DNA of 64,000 nt from Bradymonadales bacterium (GTDB taxonomy: Bacteria > Myxococcota_A > Bradymonadia > JAFGEP01). Shown piece by piece: positions 56,502 to 64,000 of the stretch. The number at the start of each line of letters is the position of its first letter. Within the stretch, counting starts at the first letter, position 1. A model generated the notes under the pieces. The model saw only the letters and a list, made by a program, of their open reading frames with translations. It had not been told where the DNA came from and searched no databases. A program made the position numbers and the translations under genes. The stretch covers positions 90,412 through 154,411 of the forward strand of contig JAFGEP010000114.1 in the NCBI GenBank assembly GCA_016931535.1. Reading direction: 5' to 3'.

Positions 56502-57386
56502 TCATCGCCACCGGTCGTAGGGTGTGGGATCCCCGACGAGCTGGTCGACCAGGTCATCCCAGCTGGGGGTGGTCCAGCCGGTGGCCTGGAGGAACCGGTC
56601 GCCGATCATGCTCCGGTCGGAGACCGGATGGTCGTCGGGGAGGATCTCCACCTCGATCCCATAGGCCTCCTTCAGCCGGCAGAGCAGCTCGTACTTGGAG
56701 ATAGCTGGGGCGGTGACCTGGTACAGTCCCGACAACCCTGGCTGCTGGCCGATGATCCGGCCCACCAGCTCGGCAAGGTAGTTGGTGGTGACGCCGGAGT
56801 AGATGACCCGGGTGTAGCCGCGGATGCTCTTTCGGCGCTGGGCCAGGAACCACTCCAGCAGCGATTGGAAGTGCGAGAGCTCCCGCCCGATGATCGAGGT
56901 GCGCAGGGTGAGGGCGTTGCCGCTGGCCACCTCGCCCAGGAACTTGGTCTTGCCGTAGAGGTCCTCGGCGTCAGACGGGTCGGCCTCTCGGTAGCGCCCG
57001 CGTTTGCCGCTAAAGACGCAGTCGGTGCTGAAGTGGATGACCCGCCCGCCCCAGCAGCCGGCCCAGTCGGCGAGCAGGTGGGGCAGCAGCGCGTTGAGGG
57101 TGATGCTGGGGATGGCGGCGGTGGCCTCCTCCCGCTGCTTGACGATGCCGATGCAGTTGACCAGGACGTCGGGTTGGAGCTCGGTCAGGAGGCCCTCCAG
57201 CTCGGCCAGGTCCATGGCGTCTACCTGCTCGATGGTGTTCGATGGGGTGAACAGGTCGATCCGCCGGTAGAAGGGGTCGTCCAGAGCCCCACGGATGGTG
57301 CATCGGGTATGGGAGTACAGGGCCTGCAGGGTCTGGAGCATCTTGTGGCCCAGCATCCCGGCGCCGCCGAGGATCAGGATCTGCAT
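56502..57386 (-). CDS. RmlD/WbvR-type NDP-4-keto-sugar reductase
   Basis: The 294-residue SDR protein has the RmlD-like Rossmann start QILILGGAGMLGHKMLQTLQ, then DVLVNCIGIVKQR, VIHFSTDCVFSGKRGRYREA and the active-site DLYGKTKFLGE (YxxxK). RmlD reduces dTDP-4-dehydrorhamnose; relatives such as WbvR reduce the 4-keto product of FnlA to UDP-L-RhaNAc. The position next to FnlA and the FnlC-like 2-epimerase, and the lack of RmlA/B/C, favour the UDP-sugar role. The ATG at 57386 (second in frame) follows AGGAA; the first ATG at 57401 lacks a ribosome binding site. Confidence 0.85.
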   Translation of the reverse strand: MQILILGGAGMLGHKMLQTLQALYSHTRCTIRGALDDPFYRRIDLFTPSNTIEQVDAMDLAELEGLLTELQPDVLVNCIGIVKQREEATAAIPSITLNALLPHLLADWAGCWGGRVIHFSTDCVFSGKRGRYREADPSDAEDLYGKTKFLGEVASGNALTLRTSIIGRELSHFQSLLEWFLAQRRKSIRGYTRVIYSGVTTNYLAELVGRIIGQQPGLSGLYQVTAPAISKYELLCRLKEAYGIEVEILPDDHPVSDRSMIGDRFLQATGWTTPSWDDLVDQLVGDPTPYDRWR

Positions 57387-57483
57387 GGCGATTTCCTGCA
57401 TTCAGGTCGCGCTGGCCGGGGTCGTTGTCCTTCTGGGTGCACCCTGCCGGCTGGCGGCCGGTTCCGTCTTGTGAGCAAAGGCC

Positions 57484-58428
57484 TCACCCCGTCTTCCCCC
57501 TGGCCAGCTCCGATGCGGCCCATTGCACGTACTCGGCAAGGCCCTCTTCCAGCCCGACCGCGGGGTTGTACCCCAGCTCGGTGGCAGCCTTGGAGACGTC
57601 GGCCAGGCTGTGGCGGACGTCCCCGGGTCGGGGCGGGCCGTGGCGCAGCTGTGGGGTGAGGCCGGCGGCCTGGCTGATCAGCTCCACCAGCCGGTTGATG
57701 GTGATCCGTGTGCCGCTGGCGATGTTGAAGGCGCCGGAGACCGAGCGGGTCATGGCGGCCTTGAGGTTGGCCTGGACCACGTCCTTTACGTGAACGAAGT
57801 CGCGGGTCTGCTCGCCGTCTCCGAAGATGGTCAGTGGTTCTCCCCTGAGCATCTGGAAGACGAAGATGGGGATGACATTGCCGTAAGCGTCGAACCGCTG
57901 GTTGGGGCCGTAGACGTTGAAATAGCGGAGGCAGACGGCCGAAAAGGGGGGGTAGAGCTTGGCGTAGACCAGGCAGTGCTTCTCCTCGCAAAGCTTTGTG
58001 CAGCCGTAAGGGGAGTCGGGCTCGATGGGGTGGTCTTCGCGGATGGGGATGGTCTTCAGCTCGCCGAAGATTCCGGCCGAGGAGGAGGTGACGATCTTGC
58101 GCACGCCGGCCTTGCGGCAGGCCTCGAGCAGGGTCAGGGTGCCCAGGACGTTGATCTCGGCATCTCCCCTGGGGTTGTCGATGGAGCGCTTGTTGCCGAC
58201 CGAGGCGGCCAGGTGGAAGACGACCTCGGCCCCCTGGACGGCCTGTGCCACTGCATCGGGATCACGGACATCGCTTTCGATGAAGCGGATTTGGGGAAAC
58301 GGCTCGAGGTTGGAGCGGTACCCGGACAAAAGGTTGTCGAGGACGGTGACCTGGTGGCCGGTTTCCACCAGTGCCCGGACCAGGTTGGAGCCGATGAAGC
58401 CAGCGCCGCCGGTGACGAGAGTTTGCAT
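57484..58428 (-). CDS. NAD-dependent UDP-sugar epimerase/dehydratase (GalE/WbpP-like)
   Basis: An extended SDR of 314 residues with the NAD loop TGGAGFIGSNLVRALVETG, the catalytic SSSAGIFGE and SPYGCTKLCEEKH (YxxxK), and RYFNVYGPNQ and GDGEQTRDFVHVKDV, which are typical of UDP-glucose/UDP-GlcNAc 4-epimerases and related enzymes. It would supply another UDP-sugar, probably UDP-GalNAc or UDP-Gal, for the repeat unit. It leads the minus-strand sugar operon that continues to 53860, with 97 bases before the reductase gene. Confidence 0.88.
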   Translation of the reverse strand: MQTLVTGGAGFIGSNLVRALVETGHQVTVLDNLLSGYRSNLEPFPQIRFIESDVRDPDAVAQAVQGAEVVFHLAASVGNKRSIDNPRGDAEINVLGTLTLLEACRKAGVRKIVTSSSAGIFGELKTIPIREDHPIEPDSPYGCTKLCEEKHCLVYAKLYPPFSAVCLRYFNVYGPNQRFDAYGNVIPIFVFQMLRGEPLTIFGDGEQTRDFVHVKDVVQANLKAAMTRSVSGAFNIASGTRITINRLVELISQAAGLTPQLRHGPPRPGDVRHSLADVSKAATELGYNPAVGLEEGLAEYVQWAASELARGKTG

Positions 58429-58703
58429 GGCCGTTTGGTCCTTTCTCCCGAGGTATCACAGTCCGCTGGCGGATCGGTCCGCCATCCACGCCGGTGCGGG
58501 CCATCCGCCTGGCTGCCGGTTGACGGTGGTTCCTCGAAGTGTAGCAGAGTTGGGAGAGGAGAGAAGGGGGTAGGGCAAGGGGTGTTGGGCAAGTGCAAGC
58601 CCTAACGGGTTTGCGGAATCGTCGGATACATGGTGATAGGGTAATCATGGGAAAAGTGAATTCTGCTGTGGTGCCAGCTATTGGCGCGCCGTTTGGACAG
58701 ACC

Positions 58704-60149
58704 TTACACACCATGGGTTGGAGCCTGATGACCGGATAGGGAGGATGCCTTCTGCTCCGGAGGAAGCTGCTGTGCTTGTGGGAGTTGGGACCACTCGATC
58801 AAGCGTGCGCACATTCCGAAGCTAGCCCAAAAGAGCAATTGTGCCATCGAGACGCCGTTCATGGCTGAGGCTTCCTTGGTGTAGTACAGAAAGGAAAAGG
58901 CGACTTGAAAAGCGAGCAGCATGCTGACGGCTCCGTGAAACCTCGTGTTCCTGGCCCGCCGGTGTATTCGAAAGACTAATGTGCCGATGAGGATTAGGAA
59001 GCCGAAGGCGCCTATTGCGCCCATCTCCACTGCCAGTTGCGCGGCGCCCACCTCGATGCGCACGGAGCGATCCTCGCGTTCTCCGATGAAGGCAACTCGT
59101 TCAGGACCACCATACCCCAGGTAAGAGCCCAGCGGCTTGTGGGTGAGCCAGTGGGAAAAGGACCCGAAAAAGACATCTTCTACTCTGTTCCTGAGATCCA
59201 GATTGAGGACGAACTCACCCCTGGTCTCCTTCCCGATGATGTGTCCTCTGGTATCAAGGTACGATACGCCAACAGCCAACACGATGATCACTAGGATCAA
59301 CTGCACCCGTGTTTTCGCGCTCGTTCTCCTTACGCGCACGAGGTAGTAGAAGAGCCCCACAACACACATGTAGAAGGCGCCTCTTCGAACGCTGAGGAAG
59401 ACCAGTGCCACGGAGGAAAATAGAAATACAAGCCACCGGTTGTGTTTTCTCCCGCCCATCTGCTCGTCAAGAGACAGACTCATGTTGGACAGATAGTATA
59501 GAGCCATGGCACTCATGGACAACACTGCGTTGGTGCTGAAAATGGCTGAAACAGTCGGTATGCCGGATCTGTGCTCTCTTCCAATCTCGATGAACCGTTC
59601 GATCGGTCGCAAAAACTGCGGGACCACTTCCGGGCCGCCCAGGGCAACCAAAACGGCTGCGGGTAGAAGCAGTACCGCTAGAATCCCGAGAACGGCGGAC
59701 AAACGACTCAGACTGTTGATACTTTTCAGCGACTTGTAGGCGATCGGGACCATCAGGATCGGGACGATTCGCACCATCGAGGCCGTGAGTCCCACACGAT
59801 AGTCCACACCGATCGAAAATACTGCGTACAGTATATGCAGGGCCGCCCATAGCAGCAGAGGAGTTCTGAGGTAGACAGGTAACCTGGGTGCTCGGTAAAA
59901 TAAAAGCAACATTACTGCTACGGCTAGCACTACAACAGAAGAACCAACTTCCAGATATACCGGCTGGCCTGGTAGCAGCTTGCGAACGATGGAGAACAGA
60001 GCCGGAGAAAGCAAGCAGCCGGTAAGAAAGATCAGAGGGACCGCTCTTGTACCCAATACCTGTGGGGTTCGGAGATCCTCCGCGCTGATCTCAGCCGAAC
60101 CAGGGTACTGATGGAGCAACTTGACACTCCTGCTCAGGCGATTGTACAC
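58704..60149 (-). CDS. O-antigen polymerase (Wzy)-like membrane protein
   Basis: About ten to twelve membrane helices are evident (LIFLTGCLLSPALFSIV, VVVLAVAVMLLLFY, ILAVLLLPAAVLVAL, FLILIGTLVF), with a large periplasmic loop (FGSFSHWLTHKPLGSYLGYG) as in the Wzy/EpsG-type polymerases. Codon third positions are much poorer in G/C than the neighbours (many AAT, AGT, TTT, ACA), the usual state of wzy genes. It would join repeat units in the periplasm. The GTG start at 60149 is the only long-frame start with TAGGT upstream; no ATG exists near it. Sequence identity of wzy genes is too low for a family-level call. Confidence 0.75.
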   Translation of the reverse strand: MYNRLSRSVKLLHQYPGSAEISAEDLRTPQVLGTRAVPLIFLTGCLLSPALFSIVRKLLPGQPVYLEVGSSVVVLAVAVMLLLFYRAPRLPVYLRTPLLLWAALHILYAVFSIGVDYRVGLTASMVRIVPILMVPIAYKSLKSINSLSRLSAVLGILAVLLLPAAVLVALGGPEVVPQFLRPIERFIEIGREHRSGIPTVSAIFSTNAVLSMSAMALYYLSNMSLSLDEQMGGRKHNRWLVFLFSSVALVFLSVRRGAFYMCVVGLFYYLVRVRRTSAKTRVQLILVIIVLAVGVSYLDTRGHIIGKETRGEFVLNLDLRNRVEDVFFGSFSHWLTHKPLGSYLGYGGPERVAFIGEREDRSVRIEVGAAQLAVEMGAIGAFGFLILIGTLVFRIHRRARNTRFHGAVSMLLAFQVAFSFLYYTKEASAMNGVSMAQLLFWASFGMCARLIEWSQLPQAQQLPPEQKASSLSGHQAPTHGV

Positions 60150-60333
60150 CTATCGCTGCCGGGTCAATATGGACGGGACCTGGCGAGATCACCGTTCTCT
60201 ATACCGCTTTGTCTCTTACGGCTCCTTTTGTCAACAGGGACACGCAAGGAGAACGGGGCACGACTGTTGACCTGTAACCCCGTCGAGGTCGAATGGCTAG
60301 CCATTTTTGGGTCACCGAAAACATGGAAGACCA

Positions 60334-61473
60334 ATGAGGCTGGTCTTCTGGCAGCCCTGCCTGTCTCTGCACCAGTCGGCCTCCATCCGGGCGCTGGCCG
60401 AGCTGGGTCACGAGGTGACCCTGGCGGTCGAACGGGATATGGGGTCGTACAGAGAGCAGATGGGATGGCATGTCCCGGACTTTGGCTCGACCCGCGTGCT
60501 CATCGCTCCCGGCGAGAGGGCGATCCGCAACTTGATCGAAGGAGATGTTGAGTGCTCGTTGCACCTGCTGGCCGGTACCATGGCGTATCCGCTGGTCAGG
60601 ACAGCGTTGATTCACTGCCTGCGAAGGGGGGTTCGCCCGGTGGTGGTGGCCGAGGCCGCTGATCCGCGAGGGCTAGCCGGTTGGGGCCGGAGGTGGATGT
60701 ACCGCGCGGAGAGCTTGTTTTTGAAAGGCCGACTGCAGTTCATGCTGCCCATGGGTGATCTGGGGGTGAGGTGGTTCGTTCGCTCCGGCTTTGGTCGAGA
60801 GCTGTGCTTCCCTTACGCCTACGCTGTCGAGCATCCACTGGAGGTGACCACAGAGACTGATGAGACGACCAGTTCCGATGAGTTTCGGATGGCATTTGTC
60901 GGGTCATGCATCCGGTTGAAGGCGATTGATACGCTGCTCGAGGCGGCTGCTCGGATCGGGGCCAGGAACTGGAGCCTTCAGATCATCGGTGATGGCGATC
61001 GACGGGTTGAGCTGGAGCGGCTTACCCGGAGGCTAGACCTGCAGCAACAGGTGCGCTTTTGGGGTATGCTGAAAAACCGGGAGGTGTTGCGGCTCGTCAG
61101 GAAATGTGATCTTTTGGTTCTCCCGAGCCACTATGACGGCTGGGGGGCCGTGGTCAACGAGAGCCTGATGCTGGGTGTCCCCGTGGTCTGCAGCGATCGG
61201 TGTGGGGCAGCCGACCTGGTCCGTGAGCCCTGGAGGGGTACCGTCTATCGGGGCGGAAGCATCGAGGACCTCCTTGGCGCGCTGGAAAGGCAGATGCAAG
61301 CCGGCAAGCTGACCAGTGATCGCAGGGAACGGATCAAGAGATGGGCCGAGTGCATCTCGGGCCCCTCGTTGGCCAGGTACCTGCTGGCTGTCATCGAGTA
61401 CGTTCGGGAGGAGGGAGAGCGGCCTACACCGCCCTGGCGTCGATCTCAAGTCGGCCAGCCGCCCCTCGTTTGA
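60334..61473 (+). CDS. GT4-family glycosyltransferase
   Basis: The ~379-residue protein has the short, divergent N-domain RLVFWQPCLSLHQSASIRAL and a clear GT4 C-domain: FRMAFVGSCIRLKAIDTLLE, LQIIGDGDRRVELERLTRRL, VRFWGMLKNREVLRLVRKCD and VLPSHYDGWGAVVNESLMLG, which has the conserved Glu at the start of the donor-binding helix. It probably adds a sugar to the lipid-linked unit in the cytoplasm. ATG 60334 follows GGAAGACCA; the earlier in-frame ATG at 60307 lacks a ribosome binding site. Codon use is less GC-rich than the rest, like the neighbouring polymerase gene. Confidence 0.85.
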   Translation: MRLVFWQPCLSLHQSASIRALAELGHEVTLAVERDMGSYREQMGWHVPDFGSTRVLIAPGERAIRNLIEGDVECSLHLLAGTMAYPLVRTALIHCLRRGVRPVVVAEAADPRGLAGWGRRWMYRAESLFLKGRLQFMLPMGDLGVRWFVRSGFGRELCFPYAYAVEHPLEVTTETDETTSSDEFRMAFVGSCIRLKAIDTLLEAAARIGARNWSLQIIGDGDRRVELERLTRRLDLQQQVRFWGMLKNREVLRLVRKCDLLVLPSHYDGWGAVVNESLMLGVPVVCSDRCGAADLVREPWRGTVYRGGSIEDLLGALERQMQAGKLTSDRRERIKRWAECISGPSLARYLLAVIEYVREEGERPTPPWRRSQVGQPPLV

Positions 61474-61596
61474 GGCAAAGGAAAGGGGTTCCCGAGCCGG
61501 ACCCCAGTTGGCATGGCAGGTGGCCTGGCGACCTGGGCCGCCAGCGAAACGGACCAGGCTCTGCAAGGGGACGGACTGGATGTGTCAGGGGAAGCG

Positions 61597-63006
61597 ATGA
61601 ATCGGATGCTGGTCGGCAAGGTGCTCTACCCCCTGTTTCATCGGGTCCAGGGGGTGCCCTCTCAGAAAAGGTTGAAGGAGTTCGAGGTCAGCCAGTGGTG
61701 GAGCCCTGAACGGTTGAGAGCGCTCCAGCTGGAGCGGCTCTAGGAGATCGTCGCCCACGCCGCCAAGCACGTCCCCTTCTACCGAGAGCGCTTCAAGGAG
61801 GTCGGCTTCGAGCCGGGAGACCTGAAGGAGCTGGACGACCTGAGAGGATTGCCGGTCCTCCGCAAGCAGGACATCCAGGGCCGCTTCGACCAGGTGATCG
61901 CGACCGACCGGAAGCGGCGGGTCTGGCCCTTGCGGACCAGCGGGTCGACCTGCGAGCCGCTGATCTACCCCGGCAACCAGGAGAAGTACGCCTACGGATT
62001 CGCCAACGCATGGCGCTGCCGGGGATGGTGGGGCCTGCACCTGGGGGTCAAGGCGGTCTGCTTCTACGAGCGCGGGTTCTCCATCTACCTCGACTGGAAA
62101 GGGCGGATCAAGCGGTTTTTGGTCCACGAGGTGCGCGATCGGCTGGCCAACTACCGCCTGTTCAGCGCCTACGAGCTGGATGAACCGAGAATGGCCAAGG
62201 CCTTTGGTTACATCCGGAAGGTGCGCCCCGACATGCTGATCGGGTATGCTTCGTCGCTCTATGTATTCAGCGACTGGGTGGAGCGCTCGGGTTTGACCGA
62301 AGCCGCCAGGCGGATGGGGGTCGCGGGGGTCGTCTCCACCTCTGAGGTCCTGTACGACTGGCAGCAGGAGACCATCGAGCGGGTCTGGGGGTGTCCGGCG
62401 ATCAACGAGTACGGATGCGTGGAGGCGACCATCATCGCCCACGAATGTCCCGAGCGGAGCTGGCACACCATGGCCGAAAGCATGTACGTGGAGATCGAGC
62501 CGTTCGAGAACGCAGACCTGGGGGAGGGTCCCAAAGTGGGAGAGGTGGTCTTGACCCATCTTTTGGATCACACGGCGCCGCTGATCCGGTACGCCCCGGG
62601 CGACCTGTCCACACTGGTGAAGGGCACATGCCGCTGTGGCAGAGGCCTCCCGATGATCGACCGGGTGCAGGGTCGCAAGCACGACCTGATCGTCACCCGG
62701 GAGGGCAAGTGCGTTCACGGGCAGCTCTTCACGCATCTGGTGCAGCGGACGGGTGTCGTCCAGAAGTTCCAGGTGGTGCAGGAGAGCTACGACCGGCTTT
62801 CCATTTCTGCCGTACTGCAAGCCGGCAAATCGATGTCCGAGGAGCAAGAGACCGCTCTCAAGGCGGAGATCCGAAAGCACCTGGGAGACCAGGTGGAGAT
62901 CATCATCTCCTATGTGCCGGAGCTGCCCAACGAGGCTTCGGGCAAGTATCGGTGGGTGCGGTCGCTCGTCACCGAAGGGAAAATTCGGGCTCCGTTTTCT
63001 CCCTAG
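61597..63006 (+). pseudogene. CapK/phenylacetate-CoA-ligase-like adenylating enzyme, interrupted by in-frame TAG
   Basis: From ATG 61597 (AGGGGAAG upstream) the frame encodes the CapK N-terminus (VLYPLFHRVQGVPSQKRL, then a helix ending LQLERL) and meets TAG at 61741-61743, codon 49. The same frame continues with EIVAHAAKHVPFYRERFKEV, the normal next part of the family, and on to the AMP-binding region (TSGSTCEPLIYPGNQ) and C-terminal ligase domain to 63006. Length with the stop replaced is ~469 residues, as for CapK. TAG is used as an ordinary stop by several genes here, so a nonsense mutation (for example CAG to TAG) or a base-call error is likelier than recoding. No suitable restart lies just downstream. 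Confidence 0.85.
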
Positions 63007-63436
63007 CCTGCGGTTGCTCAATCGGCTCAGAGCGAGTCTCGGCTCGACTGTCCATAGCTCAAAACGATTTTGTTGACTACACGGGGCGTCGCCTGGGCCT
63101 TTCCCCTCGCCTCCGAGACTCCGCCACCCCCCGGCGGTTGCCCAGCGGCAACCGCACGGCGGGTCCCGGCGTCCACTCTACGGACTCGGGGAAAGCTCAG
63201 GCTCCGCTGGAGGCGCGCGTCGCCTGGACCTTTCCCCTCGCCTCCGAGACTCCGCCACCCATGGCTCGGTGAAAGACCAGGCTCCACGGTTCGCTCAAAG
63301 GGTGTTCATTCAAATCGGTTGATGCTGTAGTTGGCGCGGCGCCAAGACAATCATCATCGTCCGCCCGCCTTCCTTTGGGCGGCCGACGACGGGATGACTC
63401 ACGATCGGACAACTGTTACCTGACAACGGCGATCCC
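63007..63436. repeat. Intergenic repeat block with two 44-base direct repeats and a hairpin module
   Basis: A 44-base sequence containing CGCCTGG, TTTCCCCTCGCCTCCGAGAC and TCCGCCACCC occurs at 63086-63129 and 63217-63260 with one difference. Copy 1 is followed by a hairpin GCGGTTGCC-CAGC-GGCAACCGC (63134-63155) and GGGTCCCGGC, the same module as at 56206, and by GGGGAAAGCTCAGGCTCC; copy 2 lacks that module but keeps GGTGAAAGACCAGGCTCC. No gene is supported between the CapK-like pseudogene and the flippase. Confidence 0.75.
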
Positions 63437-64000
63437 CTACCTGGCGGCCTTTCGGCCCAGGCCGAGCAGACGCTTTTTCAGCAGGGTTGCGTCCGCGCGA
63501 TCGAGAACCAAGAGCCAGGCGAGCGCGGCGAACGCCGCCAGTCCCACCGCGGTCTGTGCCAACAGAAAGGGCAGGCTGATGCCGCCATGGAAGCTCAGGC
63601 CCAACGGTACCGCAGGCAGCGCCACCAGCACCAACCCCAGCCCTATCCGGGCCACCAGGCGCAACAAGAACCCCATCGGAAGGATCTTCCCCGAACCCGC
63701 GAGGACTGATGGCAGGTGAATCAACGCCCCGCAGGTCATGGTTGCGATCGGCACCGCCCAGGCGCCGAGCCGGGGAAAGAGTAGCCACATCACCGCCAGG
63801 GCGGTCACGGCATAGGCGATATCGGTGAGCGCAACCCAGGCGATTCGATTGCAGCCCAGAAGGAAGAAGCTGAGCGGCATGCGCATCGCATCCACCATGA
63901 TGGCGGCGGCGAACAGGTAGATGAGGGGAGCTGCGTTCGGAAACCGGCCGCCTGTCCACAGGTCGAAGAGCCACGGGCCCAGAGCGGCCAGGCCCACGCA
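63437..64000 (-). CDS. wzx: Wzx-type polysaccharide flippase, C-terminal part (5' end outside window)
   Basis: The open frame enters from the right edge and ends with TAG at 63437. It encodes ~187 residues with five or six membrane helices (LIYLFAAAIMVDAM, IAYAVTALAVMWLLFP, WAVPIATMTCGALIHLPSVL, LVLVALPAVPLGLSF, AQTAVGLAAFAALAWLL) and FFLLGCNRIAWVALTDIAYA, matching the C-terminal half of MATE/MVF-type Wzx flippases that carry lipid-linked units across the inner membrane. It ends with a basic tail. Its position near Wzy and glycosyltransferases supports the role. Confidence 0.8.
   Translation of the reverse strand, partial: CVGLAALGPWLFDLWTGGRFPNAAPLIYLFAAAIMVDAMRMPLSFFLLGCNRIAWVALTDIAYAVTALAVMWLLFPRLGAWAVPIATMTCGALIHLPSVLAGSGKILPMGFLLRLVARIGLGLVLVALPAVPLGLSFHGGISLPFLLAQTAVGLAAFAALAWLLVLDRADATLLKKRLLGLGRKAAR

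Noticed and set aside
60200..60245. Promoter for the polymerase gene: TTGACA near 60237 and TATAGA further down on the minus strand
   Set aside because: The spacing is 25 bases, too long for a sigma-70 promoter.
61741..61743. General reassignment of TAG as a sense codon
   Set aside because: Several intact genes in the window (higB, deoA, the caspase-like gene and wzx) end with TAG, so it works as an ordinary stop.

Overview
The window is GC-rich, gene-dense DNA with strong G/C bias at third codon positions. It suggests a Gram-negative, outer-membrane-bearing deltaproteobacterial lineage, most likely Myxococcota or a close relative. The signs are TamA/TamB-like outer-membrane assembly proteins, a TonB-dependent receptor fused to a TonB-type domain, a Ser/Thr kinase fused to an AAA ATPase and TPRs, cysteine-rich 'CGPDGCGG' repeat proteins, thrombospondin type-3 repeats and MYXO-CTERM-like C-terminal sorting tails. 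No rRNA, tRNA, CRISPR array, prophage or insertion sequence was recognised.

Left part (1-13 kb): the 5' end of a secreted GH57-type protein; a HigB/HigA toxin-antitoxin pair with a near-consensus promoter flanked by an inverted repeat; then, on the minus strand, a thymidine phosphorylase, a shortened Tex-like S1 protein and an AmmeMemoRadiSam radical-SAM enzyme. These are followed by a small calcium-binding-repeat surface protein, a 1200-residue kinase/ATPase/TPR regulator, an unknown protein divergent from a DUF362 protein, and a PAP2-type membrane protein.

Middle (13-40 kb), envelope and secreted proteins: an operon of an unknown exported protein plus a papain-fold protease-like protein carrying 17 cysteine-rich repeats and a sorting tail; a 1 kb gene-free repeat island; a secreted vWA protein; an MscS channel; a TamB-TamA operon; a divergent zinc-LID adenylate kinase; a probably frameshifted small exported protein; a C45-type acyltransferase; and a run made of a TonB/receptor fusion, a lipoprotein and a large exported caspase-like protein with five PPC-like domains.

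Right part (40-64 kb), a polysaccharide locus: two Wzy/WaaL-type membrane proteins, a PglF/WbpM-type dehydratase, a PglC/PglD pair, PIG-L deacetylase, nucleotidyltransferase and acetyltransferase genes, three GT4 glycosyltransferases, a set (FnlA-like, RmlD/WbvR-like, 2-epimerase) that fits UDP-L-RhaNAc/UDP-L-QuiNAc synthesis, a GalE-like epimerase, a CapK-like gene broken by an in-frame TAG, and the C-terminal part of a Wzx flippase. An AbiEi/AbiEii toxin-antitoxin pair sits inside this locus.

Several families of palindromic dispersed repeats link distant parts of the window. One copy is read in frame as the N-terminus of the TamA-like lipoprotein, and another lies over the ribosome binding site of the PglC-type gene.
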